A stretch of DNA of 64,000 nt from NCBI RefSeq assembly GCF_031143425.1, contig NC_090450.1:166897486-166961485 (forward strand), read 5' to 3'. This DNA comes from Pleurodeles waltl (taxonomy: Eukaryota > Chordata > Amphibia > Caudata > Salamandridae). The position numbers and the translations under genes are program-made. The notes under the pieces are model-generated. The model ran no database searches. It was not told the DNA's origin and worked only from the letters and a program-made list of their open reading frames with translations. This document shows positions 22,953 through 35,137 of the stretch, piece after piece (position 1 is the first letter of the stretch; each line of letters starts with the position of its first letter).

Positions 22953-23109
22953 TTTTGTTTTTTATGATGGTTTTTTAATGTATCTACTTAATTTTTATTT
23001 CTTTATGTTAAATGTCTTTTTATATTTGTTTGTGATGCACTTTTATGAACCTGGTGGTCAAAATAAAGTCTTTTGATGATAATTGACTGTCAATTAAATA
23101 GTCCCATAT

Positions 23110-25870
23110 CTGGAGATATAAAAAAAAAAAGCTTTAAGCAGGAACTGGAAACTCCTCTTGTAAATCAGAATAGAAGCCGATTGTATCAGCTAAAAAAAAT
23201 GGGGCAAAAGTTTTTAAGCCCAAATTATGCCATACCTAATTTATATGATCATGAAAAATAAGTGGAAAGAGATTATTTTTATATACCTATGTGTAAGGAT
23301 GAATTTGTCAAAAATTTCATTTTTTACCCCAATCACTCCAGACAGACCACGCAGCTCACACCAGTCTGGGAAAGCAGTAACAGACTTCTGTCTCAAAACC
23401 TGTTTTGTAAATGTAAGGTATTTAATGGGCACTCTTCTCTGACTCCAGGCAGCCCAAAAATAATGTTGGACATCTGGTAGGGCCCTTCCACCTTCTTTCT
23501 GTACAAAGCTTAAAATTAATATTGAAGTCTACTTGCAAGAACTTTTGATACCTAGATATGTTTCAGAAGAAGTCACATCAGAGTCATAAACAGTGATAGG
23601 ATAGTTCAGAATAATTAGTGTTTTATTCTTATTCAATTCATATCTGGATAGCTTGCTAAAATATAATGCCTCCTGCTCAACAACAGAGGCACCATAGATG
23701 CTGTTGAAAGACTACATAGCAACATCATCCGCAAAAAACGTTATTTGGACCCTTAGCCCATTAACATCCATAAGTGAAAGTTATTAAGGATCTGGGATAT
23801 ATAAGATTCCAGATGGATTAAAAAGAGTAACAGTGAGAGTGGGAAACCCTATTGGGTGTACTTTTGAATCTTGATGCATCTGATGGTTCTCCAGCTAATA
23901 AGTATCCTAGCTCTGGAGGGCAAAGGGCATGATGCATATAGTTTATGCCAAACAAAATTGTCGTAACAGCCCAAAGGTAGACCCAAGAGACCCTATCCAA
24001 GGCCTTCTTGTAATTCAGGAGGATAATACCAGCCAATTTGTGTAAGTTAATGGCCACATCAAAGAGAGTAATTGCAGTATTCGTATGTATACTGTAGTAG
24101 ATTCTCTGCTCAGCACAATGCTATACTGTTACATATTAAAACAACCATATCAATCACCGCTGCCCTCCTAGCAGAGAAGATTTTGGTATGTGCATTAATG
24201 AGTGAAAATGCTCGATATGATCCTCATTCCATGGGAGACTTCCTTTTTTTCAAGAAAAGCACAATATTAGCAGACTCTGGGGGTCATTACGAGCTTAACC
24301 GCTGTGCGGCCGCCAATGCGGCCGCACTCCCTCGGACCCCATTACGACATCCCCGCTGGGCCGGCGGGCGCAAACCAAGTTTACGACCGCCGGCCCAGCA
24401 TGGATGAGGCCACAACATAGGAGCCGGCTCCTAATGGAGCCGGCGGTGTTGCGGCCGTGCGACGGGTGCAGTAGCACCCATCGCGCTTTTCACTGTCTGC
24501 TATGCAGACGGTGAAAAGCTGCCCGGGGCCCTGTTAGGGGGCCCCTGCACTGCCCATGCCTGTGCCATGCCCATGCCCAGGGGCCCCAGGACACCCCTTA
24601 CCGCCAGCCTATTCCTGGCGGTGCAAACCGCCAGAAACAGGCTGGCGGTAGGGGGGTCAAAATCCCCAGGGCAGCGCTGCTTGAAGCGCTGCCCTGGCAG
24701 ATTATCACCGCCGGGGCTAAAACGGCGGGAAACCGCCGGCCCCGGTGGTGCGACCGCGGCGCTACCGCTGCGGTCGTAATACGCCCCCCGTACCGCTAGC
24801 CTCTTGGCGGTACGGACGCCACATTACCAATGACCCCCTCTGATTCTAGAATTTCTTGCCTTTGATCATTATTATGAGTAATTAATAGAAAGAGAGGAGC
24901 CAAAATATCAGCAAAGAGTTTATAAAACTCTGAAGTTATTCCATACCATCCAGCCACTTTGTTGGAGGAGAGTGTGAGGATTGCATATTTAATTTCATCC
25001 AATGAAATTTCCACTTCCAACATATCGATCTGCTATTTAGCTAATCAAGGAATCTTAATAAAGCATAAATACTCCTTCACTTTTGTTGTTTGATAGTGAT
25101 TAACATCTGGAGCACTATATAAAGATTGGTAGAATGAAAGAAACTGTTTCAGAATCACCGGAGGTTGAGAGATCTCCTGACCTTGATCATCTTTAATGTG
25201 ATCGATAAACTTCTAAGTTTGTCATGCCCTGATTTTAAAAGCCAACATCTTATCAATTGCTTCTCCATACTCTCAACCCCCCCACCTGCTTGTAAAAGCA
25301 AAAGCAGCTTTTTCTCTTAATGCACATTCAATCCTACTTTGGCACTCCACCACCTGAAAAAAACAATTACTTTCAGACAGTTCTTTCACAAGAATCACTG
25401 CATCATGCACTCTTTCTAACCTTGATAATGCTGATAAACCCTGCACTTCAATATCCCGTAATTTCTGAATGTGGCTGCCCACATACTTGATGTTAATCCA
25501 CTGAATAAATGTGTTTAATCCATCGCAAACCACAGAGATAAAAGCAAATCTCAAATAGTTCTTGATAAATTCCACCAGATTGATATGCATTATTCACGCT
25601 TATTCATGGTCCATTAAAAGACCGCTTTCAAAAGACAACTCGCTCAGCTTGTTCCTATCTGAATAATTTTTAAATAGAAAAAAATGGGGTTGTGTTGGAT
25701 ATTAGCTTAGTACCAACCATACCATACCAACTCTATGTCCATGTTGTAAATCAAACCCTGTATAGCAAGGACATGATCAATACAAAAAAATGACTGTGAA
25801 CATTTGAGTAATAATTAAAGCCAGACCTCCCTGGTTTGAGTATATCCCTTAAATCAAAAGGCTTGTGCAC
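23110..25870 (-). pseudogene. L1 ORF2 of the second L1, broken
   Basis: Readable parts, in protein order: LRDILKPG-like endonuclease end with FNYYSNVH (about 25860-25790); linker frame 25590-25273; pre-RT frame 25023-24796 with SLDEIKYAILTLSSNKVAGW and FYKLFADILAPLF; fingers at about 24270-24180 with SYRAFSLIN; palm frame 24057-23818 with GIILLNYKKALDRVSW (Asn where the catalytic Asp belongs); the FADDVAM box at about 23737-23717 with both Asp residues kept; and a C-terminal frame at 23432-23241. Stops separate the parts. RT activity is excluded by the altered first motif and the stops. Confidence 0.75.
24279..24838 (-). mobile_element. Serial-hairpin MITE, copy D
   Basis: Both ends read GGGGGTCATT inward, with TCT on each side (24276-24278, 24839-24841). 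It is 560 bp, a little shorter than copies A-C, and the most diverged. Stems include one with GTGCGGCCGC...GCGGCCGCAC at about 24303-24327 and CCAGGGCAGCGCT...AGCGCTGCCCTGG at about 24667-24698. It splits the pre-RT and RT parts of the second L1, whose reading resumes on both sides. Confidence 0.82.
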
Positions 25871-25924
25871 CCTCATCAGTGCATAGTTTGGTGGTGAACT
25901 TTAGTCATACAAGGGGAAGCACAA

Positions 25925-26380
25925 GGGCTGGCGGGCGACCGCCAGAAGGCCGCCCGCCAGCCCAGCGGGAAACCCCATTCCATGAGTATGCCGGCTCCGA
26001 ATGGAGCCGGCAGAGTGGAAGGGGTGCGACGGGTGCAGTTGCACCAGTCGCGATTTTCAGTGTCTGCTTGGCAGACACTGAAAATCTTGGTGGGGCCCTG
26101 TTAGGGGGCCCCACGACACCCGTTACCGCCAGCCAGGTTCTGGCGGTCAAAACCGCCAGAACCAGGCTGGCGGTAAGGGGGTCGGAATCCCCATGGCGGC
26201 GCTGCCTGCAGCGCCGCCATGGAGGATTCCCAAGGGCAGCGGGTCCGCCGGTTTCCCGTTTCTGACCGCGGCTGTACCGCCGCGGTCAGAATGCCCATGG
26301 ATGCACCGCCAGCCTGTTGGCGGTGCATCCGCGGTCCCCGGCCCTGGCGGTAGTCAACCGCCAGGGTCAGAATGATCGCC
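25925..26380 (-). mobile_element. Serial-hairpin MITE, copy E, one end missing
   Basis: The right end reads GGCGATCATTCTGACC inward, a diverged family terminus. The left begins inside the large GGGCTGGCGGGCG stem, so about 115 bp of the element are absent. The internal chain is otherwise well kept, for example CCATGGCGGCGCTGC...GCAGCGCCGCCATGG (26191-26222, perfect) and the terminal stem CCCTGGCGGT...ACCGCCAGGG (26342-26366). About 500 bp of flanking L1 endonuclease is also missing, so one deletion probably removed both. Confidence 0.8.
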
Positions 26381-26470
26381 ATAATTTGAAGCTTAAAAAG
26401 ATGTGTTGTCTCTTTGAGAAGCGTCTTTTGAGAGGGCTGTTTAGGCCTCTTACATTCACACACATGAGCT

Positions 26471-29123
26471 TAAGAGCCATTGTTATATTGAACAAGGCAA
26501 AATGCTGAGCAAATGATCCTTGCCTACCCAGCCCTAAATGTAGTCAAATCTCGATCTGATCCTAAAGAGCACATATGCACCTTTTCAATCAAAGCTCGTA
26601 ATGACCTTCCCCTTTAGTCTTTTACGTCTACAGACAGCCCTCTTATTCAACCTCCCTTCCTTAACCTCTCCCTCCCTTAACCTCTCCCTCCCCACCACAC
26701 CCTTCCAGACCCATTGTGACAGGCCCTCCCCCAGCAGAAATCACCCTGCCCAAAGCAATCATGGAAGAATGGTCATGACCCACTCCTCACCAGATTGGAA
26801 GACACCCACAACCGGAACTGAAAAGATAGAGAAGAAAAGCACCCCATCAGCTGAACACCCCAATGATTAATTAACCCACTTCCCAAAAAATATCAACATC
26901 AAAAAGTCAAGAAGGAAAAAAGATCTGTAAAGTGAACTAATCCATCACTTAGTGATAGGACAGAGACCTACTTGGCCTCTATCAGCCTTTGCCTTTCCCC
27001 AATTCCTCCATTTCCCATATCTCATTTCACTCACCTATGCTTCACATTATACCTTAATGCATTATGGTTGAGGCATCTCCAGATGTCCATAGACTCAATC
27101 ATCTCCTAGTCGTATTCCCTAAGATTTAGAAACACAATCAGTAGTCTCACGAGGCAGGGCTAATGAATGGTTGGTCCTCATACATTGCATTCTCCTTAGT
27201 CGTGTCACTTTCAAAAAGAAGTGCTGATTAGTCAAATGCTATTGTGAATTCAGGGACCATAACAGAGTGGCATGGTAGTTTTTTTTTTTTTTAAAGTACA
27301 CACACAGACCATTGTGTTGATGCACCATAATGTGTTCTCCTTGGTTGTATACAACTTCACACAGAGCATCACTGCCATCCCAACATGATCTCAAGTTCAA
27401 ATGCTAATTAAACTATTGGATTGGGACAAATATTGCCAACAAATGGGTATAGCAATATTGACAACAATATTTACATTATTGCATTTTAGACAGAGTAACG
27501 TAGTGCATGAGCATCCTTGTCAGTGACAAACCCTTTAGGAGAATCTCTGCTGTCCTCAACCTGCGTAGGTCATGGCATATGAATGACGTACCTATATTAT
27601 GTTGCATGGATGCTGCAGAAGTTGAATTGATAATACACTTTGTATATTTTCTTGTAACCATGTTACCTGCATTTTTCTAAATGGTCATTTAGCTAGTTGA
27701 TTCATGGGGCGTGGTTCTCCATGTGAAATATGTGTTTATGCTTCAGTGCCAAAGCTTATACTCTCCTATGGCTATACATGCAGTACCATGGTGTATGTCG
27801 ATTTACACTGTGAGGTTTTTGTGCATGGCCAAGCTCACTTTGGTTGATATAATCCCAACTGCTGAATTGTGATACTGCTTGCACATGAAAAGGGCTGGTC
27901 AACCCAGTTAAATGAAGATGTGTGACGCTCAATAGCTGGACATACAGGGATAGGCAATCCCCCCCTCGACATCCCTCCCCCAAACAGTGTTCTTAACAAT
28001 CTTCAGCTGTGGACTTAGAAGGCTTTTTGGACTGCCTGGGATCGACATCCGTGAATGTGACTGAGACATCTTGCTCATCTCCTCGGTGGTATACACTTGC
28101 CCCCCGAAACACGTTATGGAAAGCGCAACACAAAATGTGAACCAGGCTCAGTCATTCTGTCTGCCCCTAATGTGCATTAAGATTATGCCCCCGGTGGTTG
28201 TCAGGGGGAGTCTTTAGGCCCCCTTTCTTAGACGCCTGTGGCTGTGCCCACTTTCCCACCTTATCCCTTTTCAGTATGCACTCAGGCACAGTAATCCCAG
28301 TGCAAACTTTGAGCAGATTTATGTAGCTGGTGTTTGCTGTCCGTGCCTGGCAGGTCATGGCTCTAGGTTTTGATCCCCTGAGCGTGAACATCAATTCACC
28401 AAAAGGCTAGGGGTAGCGGGCGTGACATCACACCCCATTTGACCAAAACATTCACTCACCCACAGATGCTTACACATTAATACACAATCGCAGACACAGA
28501 CTCTCTCACCTGCATACATGCACACAACATACATTCAAAACAATATTTATTTCTTACCTCAGCTTTCCTGGGAGGGTTATATTCTACTTAATTGTACACC
28601 ATCTTTTTATTACACTAACAGTGAATAATATAGTGCTGTTCCCTATTTAAACTAAACACAAAATGACAAGATACAAGGAGATTACAGCTCCAACTGATAT
28701 TCATAAGGAGGAGCTGCCTCTGTGTTCCTGGCACGGACTCTGCCACCTCTGAGGACAAGGGTTGCAAATACATTGTCAGGGGTCATAAGAGGCAAGCTAG
28801 GAGTCGTAGTTGTGACCAATGGCAACCCCTAAATGATGCGCATGCCCCTGAGGTGGTACCATGCTCCCTCCACTGCACATGCTGAGGGGCAGGCTTGTAT
28901 GATGTGACCATGGCTCCTGGTCTTTCGGTTGTGCAGTTTGAAGCCAGTGCCATTCATGGGCCAGACATTCCTGAGCACATTTCAGGCAGTCAGAAGGTAT
29001 TTTATTGGACGCTTCATGACACATTTCTGCTGTCCCTAATCTCTGTAGTTCACAGAGGTTATCATCCCCTTTGATAATCCACAATTTACCAACGCCAGGG
29101 GGCTGGAAACCTGGGTGGGTCTC
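26471..29123. other. No gene seen
   Basis: There is a pyrimidine-rich tract at 26640-26710 (repeated CTCTCCCTCCC units) and a poly-T run near 27283. Sequence upstream of the second L1 endonuclease could include its ORF1, but I cannot read one. No host exon or RNA gene is recognisable. Confidence 0.4.
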
Positions 29124-29126
29124 AGT

Positions 29127-30027
29127 GGGCCATATTTATACTTTTTGACGCAAAACTGCGCTAACGCAGTTTAGCGCCAAAAAAATTAGTGCCGGCTAAC
29201 GCCATTCTGAAGCGCCATGCGGGCGCCGTATTTATTGAATGTCGTTAGCCGGCGTTAGCCGACCGGCGCTGCCTGGTGTGCGTGAAAAAAAAACACGTAC
29301 ACCAGGCAGCGCCGGCGTAGGGCAAAATGGCGTTTGGGCGTCCAAAAATGGGGCAAGTCAGGCTGAGGCAAAAAAATCGTCTTAACCCGATTTGCGCCAT
29401 TTTTTTTTGGCACCCAGGCGCCATTAACATGACAAAGACAGGAGTCATGCCCCCTTGCCCAATGGCCATGCCCAGGGGACTTCTGTCCCCTGGGCATGGT
29501 CATTGGGCATAGTGGCATGTAGGGGGGCACAAATCAGGCCCTCCTATGCCACAAAAAAAAATAAAAAAAATACTTACCACAACTTACCATTTCTTCCCTG
29601 GGATGGGTCCCTCCATCCTTGGGTGTCCTCCTGGGGTGGGCAAGGGTGCAGGGGGTGTCCCTGGGGGCTTGGGAGGGCACCTCTGGGCTCATTCTGAGCC
29701 CACAGGTCCCTTAACGCCTGCCCTGACCCAGGCGCTAAAATCCGGCGCAAATGCGGTTTTTTAGTCCCGCCCACTCCCGGGCGTCATTTTTGCCCGGGAG
29801 TATAAATACGACGCATATGCATCGCAGTCATTTTTTAAGACGGGAACGCCTACCTTGCATATCATTAACGCAAGGAAGGTGTTCACGCAAAAAAATGACG
29901 CTAACCCCATGAACTTTGGCGCTAGACGCGTCTAACGCCAAAGTATAAATATGGAGTTAGTTTTGCGTCGAATTTGCGTCGAAAAAAACGACGCAAATTC
30001 GGCGCAAACGGAGTATAAATATGCCCC
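29127..30027 (+). mobile_element. Hairpin-rich MITE, second family, copy F1
   Basis: The ends are GGGCCATATTTATACT and, inward from the right, GGGGCATATTTATACT, with AGT on both sides (29124-29126, 30028-30030). It is 901 bp. Internal stems include AAACTGCG...CGCAGTTT, GCCGGCTAACG...CGTTAGCCGGC (about 29192-29256), GGCGCTGCCTGGTGT...ACACCAGGCAGCGCC around a poly-A loop (about 29265-29313), and GGCCATGCCCAGGGGAC...GTCCCCTGGGCATGGTC (about 29463-29502). No transposase is encoded. Copies F2 and F3 follow at 35532 and 37567. Confidence 0.82.
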
Positions 30028-30030
30028 AGT

Positions 30031-30437
30031 GTATCTTTCTCAGCGGCGCATACATGGTTTGTCCCATTGTCAGGCTCTAAAGTGCTGGGCTGCATCGTCT
30101 GCAAATACCGGGCAGGCACCAGCCTCAGACTTTTACTGCACACTCCGAGAAACCTCACATAGATCCACAGAAGTTCGGCCACATGTGTGTTGGACACCCG
30201 ACTTTATGCCCTGATCTGAGTAGTAAATCAAATTCAGCAAACAAGTCAAAGAAGAAAGAACTGATCGACCTGTTCAAACAAAGGTTAACTTTATCTAAAC
30301 CACCGGGACAGTGCTCACTTGAAGACCGTGTCTGAAAGCTTTGCCGTGAGATTGTGGGTCTTTTCCTGCTGTATCTGGGTAGGTTAACGGAGAACAGCCC
30401 TCCCACAGATGCATCTGTGCCGGGGTTGTGTCACCAG
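30031..30437. other. No gene seen
   Basis: This is unassigned DNA between the hairpin element and the hAT-like element; nothing recognisable. Confidence 0.45.
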
Positions 30438-30628
30438 CAGTGCTTTAAATCGAAATATGGAAGCGCATGTACTCACGATTTAAAGTGTCTTTTTTGCTCC
30501 TGAGAAGTGCTGGTTCTTCCCCATTAAAATGTATGGCAGCAGTGCTGAGAAATCCAAGTACTCTCCCTCTCAAATGAAAGAAATGCAGGTTCTTAGCACC
30601 AGAGAGTACCTCCCAGTTTAAAGCACTG
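30438..30628. mobile_element. hAT-like MITE, 191 bp
   Basis: The termini are CAGTGCTTTAAAT on the left and CAGTGCTTTAAAC read inward from the right. The flanking 8 bases, GTCACCAG and TTGACCGG, agree at five of eight positions, as expected for an old 8-bp target duplication. It shares termini with the larger element at 30815. Confidence 0.65.
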
Positions 30629-30814
30629 TTGACCGGACAGTCCCATGCTTTTTCGCCAATATATGTGCAATTTGTAGTTTGTTACTTCAGGCTCCCTTAC
30701 ATCTCTTGAGACAGTTGGAGAGGATCAGATGGTTGCTTTATGTAATACAGGATAGTTTTAACGACCTTCCCAGGGTCACTGGAGGATTCCAGACTGTCCT
30801 GTCATAGTTAACAT

Positions 30815-31669
30815 CAGTGCTTTAAATGGGCCAGTACTCACAGGTACTGAGTACCGGCACTTCTTATTTTTTTCAGTCTGAGTACCGGCACTTCTCTGCT
30901 GCCAAGGAGAGTACCGGTACTCATGAAAGGTAGGCTCATTAGCTGTAGTGCTGGTGAGCACTAGGCTCTCAGAGTTGAACCCGCCTCTGACAGCAAAGGT
31001 GCTTCTGTCGCCCTAAACTGACCCCGCTGAGCTATTCAGTGGGGATTATGTGCCTAATGTCTGGGTATTTACGATCACGCTGTGTTTGACAGAACAGGGT
31101 CCATTCAGGCCCTGTGGTGACAATCACATTTACACACTCGTGTGCTTTTGTGTAAACACAGGAATTGAGGCAGCCCCGCTGACAATGACAACTAAGAAAG
31201 CCATAGGAGGAAAGTTTAAAATTTCTTTGATCCCACCTCAGTCTCTTGAACGAGGGTCTGCTTATGTATGTGTGTTTGTCTGCTGGTATGTGTGTGTCTT
31301 TGTGTGAGAGAAAAAGCGAATGAAAGAGAGAGAATCGGGGCACTTTAAGGAGGACTGTGTGGAATGCTTTGGGTGCACCTCTGCTTGTTTCTTTCTGTGT
31401 GTGCACGTTCAAGAATATATAGTATTGTGCAAAACGACAGCAAATATGAATGCCAGTAAGATAAATAGCGTTGTGTTTCACTTACATTTCGTTTAACGAG
31501 TTAACTTGTTTTGTTTATTCAAACACATTTCTCATGGGCCTTGGCATGTGCTGCAACTGGTATATAAGTCAAAGTATCCCATGTCTTGCTCTTAGCCCCG
31601 CCCCACCCACCACACTACTAGCATATGTTAATGAGTACCTGCACTTATTTTTTCCCATTTAAAGCACTG
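30815..31669. mobile_element. hAT-like non-autonomous element, 855 bp
   Basis: A perfect 16-bp terminal inverted repeat, CAGTGCTTTAAATGGG, ends the unit on both sides. A perfect 8-bp target duplication, GTTAACAT, flanks it (30807-30814 and 31670-31677). Eight-base duplications and CAG-type ends are characteristic of hAT transposons. The interior near 30855-30925 has three copies of GAGTACCGGCACTTCT or a close variant. No transposase domain is readable. Confidence 0.88.
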
Positions 31670-31689
31670 GTTAACATGCATTTCATATT

Positions 31690-32290
31690 ACACTTTTCAC
31701 GATCTAAAATGACTGCACTGAGCTGCGTCAAATGCAAAAAAGCAGGAATGCACCATATCTACTAAGATATGGCACATCCCTGCTCTCTATCTGCGCTGGC
31801 ACACTGATTGCAGCCTAGCGCCAAGGCAGGCACCCCTGTGCCATGGTGCAGCATTGCAAGCAGTGTAATTTATGTGCAGGAAGGAACAAAACACACAATC
31901 CTATGAGGTGTTTTCATCTTTCTATGCATGCTGCAGAGTGCATCAAACTTAGAAACAGAAAAATACCAGGAAAAATAAGCATATTTCTCCTTGTTACACC
32001 TCCCTTAGGAAGGCATAGCATTTTGATGTATTCCCAGGTTTACTGGTGTTAGTAAATCTGATAATACACCAAAGTCCATGGGAGGATGCTGAGGAACACC
32101 CATGCTCCACCCATGAAATTCCTTTCCTGGGCAGAGTAACACAAGGCAGAGACTTGCCCTGCCTTTCATTACTTCAGATTTACACCGAAGGTGACTCTGC
32201 AAGGCAAAGTACATCTTATTTAAGAACACTAATTGCCTTGCATGAGGCAACAGTGACACAAACCCTTAGTGAATCTGGGCCTTGGTCCGT
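31690..32290 (+). repeat. Dispersed repeat family, copy 2
   Basis: Reverse-complement relative of 130-650. Shared parts are the near-palindrome at 31745-31795 (GCAGGAATGCACCATATC...) and the 31998-32150 block (GGAAGGCATAGC, TTCCCAGGTTTAC, ACACCCATGCTCCAC). It starts directly after the hAT-like element. It is non-coding and its ends are not resolved. Confidence 0.5.
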
Positions 32291-35137
32291 CTATACAGCC
32301 AGGTTCTGCTACTCCGGTGTGGCTTAGAACCCAGGGTTACCTTTCGAATGCCTTTTAAGGGCCTCATAATTACTCTATTAATAAGAGTCCAGATTCTTTG
32401 TTCCATGCAGTTTGTGAGTGCTATGTGCCAGGCAGGCAGCTAATGTGCCCCAGTACATCTGCAGTGCTCTACTTTTGTACAGAAGCACCCCGGCAAACTG
32501 GTTTTTCCTATACAGGGTTACATATCACTGTTTTATGCATTATCAGTGAGTTGAACAATTAGCAGTTTTCAAACACAAATCTGACGAGCAGCAGTTGCAG
32601 AAAGAACCTAATCCCACTATTATATATGAATGGCATATGCCCATTCTACCCCACACTTTCTCAGGTTTTGGTTTAACTTGACCTAGTTTGTGTCTGTTTA
32701 CTAATATTAAATTATTTTTTACAACTGGAGCTCATGTTTGACTTTTGAAAAATTGTCCTGGGCAATCAGATTGGAGTGATGGCTCCCCTGTTGGATCCCT
32801 TCAGTCCAGACCCGAGCCTGGGGCATACCACAACTTTGTGCACATTTGTGGATATTGTTTTCTCCCATTCATGTTCCAAATTAAATTCCCATCTAAGTCT
32901 TGAATGAGACTAGTGCCTCAAGTTTGTCCTGTAAGTAAATTACAGGTGCTGTGATCAATGCTAAAAGTTGAATGCACATAACTGATGGGGTCAGCAGCAG
33001 TCTTTGGTCTTGTAGCTGGAGTGCAACACAATCTCTCCCAAAGTTTTTACCTAAACCCTCTCTGATAACTGGGAAGTGTGATTTTTTTTCAAAGTTTTGG
33101 ACATAGGAGAATTGCTGTGGGGAGGCTTCCATTTTCAATAGTCCCTCCACCTTTTGTGCAGACACAGTCTTTGTGTGACAGTGGTTTCTAACCTGGAGCA
33201 CCCGCAGCAAAGGCCAAAGAGGTGGGAACTATCTGCATTTGGCTATGAACAGCCACACACACAGTGACCATAGAGAAGACAAAAGTGATCTTACCTAAAA
33301 GACTCTTTTCATTCTTAACAACAGAGACTGTAGCCCACTTCAACCCCACCATCCATCAAGTGCTACAGGGAGACCAGACAGGAGATCCTCTCAGCAAAAG
33401 GATCTAGTGTAATCTCAATAGGAGCCTTGCCTTCTTTGTGCTCACTACACTCTCTAGATCTCCTCCCTCCTGCATCTATCCTTGTACACTTCTAATGTCT
33501 GGTAAAACAATATCTCCCCTCTTGTGCACAGGAACAGTCCAGGAGCTGTAAAAATTGAACCCACAGGTCTCCATCACTCTGCTTCGCTTATACATACAAT
33601 GCGTATATTACCATGGCTACATACACAAACACACACAACATACACTTGGATGAGATGAGGTGAGAAAACAGGGTATAAATCTGGAAGCGGATTCGTGAGA
33701 CACTTTTAACCACTGACAAATAATACATTTATTATGAGTGAGTGAAAAAAACCTTTAATTACAGAATAGTGAGGGAAGATTTTTAAATATCTTTTCTTTT
33801 TTGGTGCCACGCCCCCTTGCGCAATGCACAGATCCTGTACCAAGGATGGAATACTCCAGACTATGTTTAAAAGTGGTGGCCTAGGCTTAGCACACACAAT
33901 GCTAAGGATCTTGGGGCCAGATTTACGTCCCTGTCACACAACGTAGTGCAGTACCCAAGTTGTTGCACTGTGCAGCATGGCAGGGAGAGCAGCTGAAAGC
34001 ACTACATTTACATTGATATGGCACTCTCCTCCCTTCTCCCTAGCATAGGCACACAAACAGGCTGCTGAGCAACACACACACACAGGGCAGCCTTAGCGCT
34101 GGTGACACCCTGTTCAACTGTCTTTTTTTTGGCACCCCCCACCCCATGACCAGCTCCTCGGATTTCCTCACTGCCACCTGGCAAATATGCCCCTCATCTC
34201 TCCAAAGCCCCCCCCCCACACCCTTCACATACATTAGTTTGTTTTAAAGCACTTGTAAAGGCTGGCTTTACTAATCCACTCAGCTATCCACATAAAATAC
34301 AGTTCTGCTCTTTGCAGCAGGCATATTAACCTTAAGATGCCGCTAGACAAAACTCCCTTCTCTCTCCCTAGCAGGAACATTAATCACAAGAGATATCAAC
34401 ATTTTAATTGCTTTGTGAAGGCTGGACGCACAAGGAACTTTTCAGCAGGTGCTTTTAAATCTCATGTTTCGTAAGTTATTGCTAAACCCAGTGCCCCACT
34501 AAGGTCAGCCCCCCCAATACAGGCCAGCACCTGGTGCGGCCACACCGTTCGCACTGCCCTAAAGCTGGCCCTGCACATGCACACACCTCTGCGGCATAGT
34601 TCAAGGATGTCTGCATGAGTCTAGCAACGGTTTTGTGGTGGAATGGTACCCCTTCAGTAGAAAATACTATGCTTATATACTTTGTAAAACTTTTCCTACT
34701 TTGTATGTGTGCAGTACAGTGCAGCATACATGCAAAGAAAGAAAAGAAAGGTGAAATAAAAGTATTTCTCCTTTTAGCACCTTCAAAGTGGCATTATGTT
34801 TTTGTGCAGAACCCAGTCTACTCTTATTAGTAGATAGGGTTTTGTGTCAAAAGGCATGGGTGGTAGTACCTTAGGCAGTTCAGATCCATGAGTGTTCTCA
34901 TTGATATAGCGGTAAGAGACTACCCTCCCCATCAATAGTTTAATAATTAGAAAGTAGGACCACTTAAAAACGGGATTCTATATCAAAGCTAAGTTTAAAA
35001 CATTTAATACATAGTCGTTAATAAACCATTACGGAGGAATGCATAATTATGCCATGAAGACTTAGAACACAGAAATATAAAATAATAAATCTTAATGGAA
35101 CCCTGGTCATTAAATAATAGTCCCCCTAAACTCAAAT
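32291..35137. other. No gene seen
   Basis: Unassigned DNA. Small simple repeats occur: CA repeats near 34070-34084 and a C-run near 34208-34218. A GGGCCAGATTTACG segment at about 33913 looks like one end of a further hairpin-type element whose other end I could not place. Confidence 0.4.

Larger units (their letters stand above)
11900..23080 (+). mobile_element. L1 element, nearly full length, split by four later insertions
   Basis: ORF1-like sequence at about 14390-16090, ORF2 endonuclease at 16730-17946 and RT plus C-terminus at 20150-22500 are collinear. An AATAAAG signal at about 23062, just before 23080, would mark the 3' end. Removing the LTRs at 12097-14195 and 17947-20144, the hairpin elements at 14698-15324 and about 22540-22952, and their duplications leaves roughly 5.8 kb, close to the usual L1 length of 6 kb. 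Both outer boundaries are inferred; the 5' start near 11900 is the weakest. All reading frames carry stops. Confidence 0.65.
23095..26470 (-). mobile_element. Second L1 element, minus strand, with two hairpin elements inside
   Basis: On the minus strand the L1 endonuclease opening (VNVRGLNSPLKR) lies at about 26460-26420, the endonuclease end at about 25860-25760, the linker at 25590-25273, the pre-RT segment at 25023-24840, RT at 24275-23700 and the C-terminus at 23500-23110. Serial-hairpin elements interrupt it at 24279-24838 and 25925-26380. Roughly 500 bp of endonuclease coding sequence is missing at the latter. It is tail to tail with the first L1. Confidence 0.7.
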
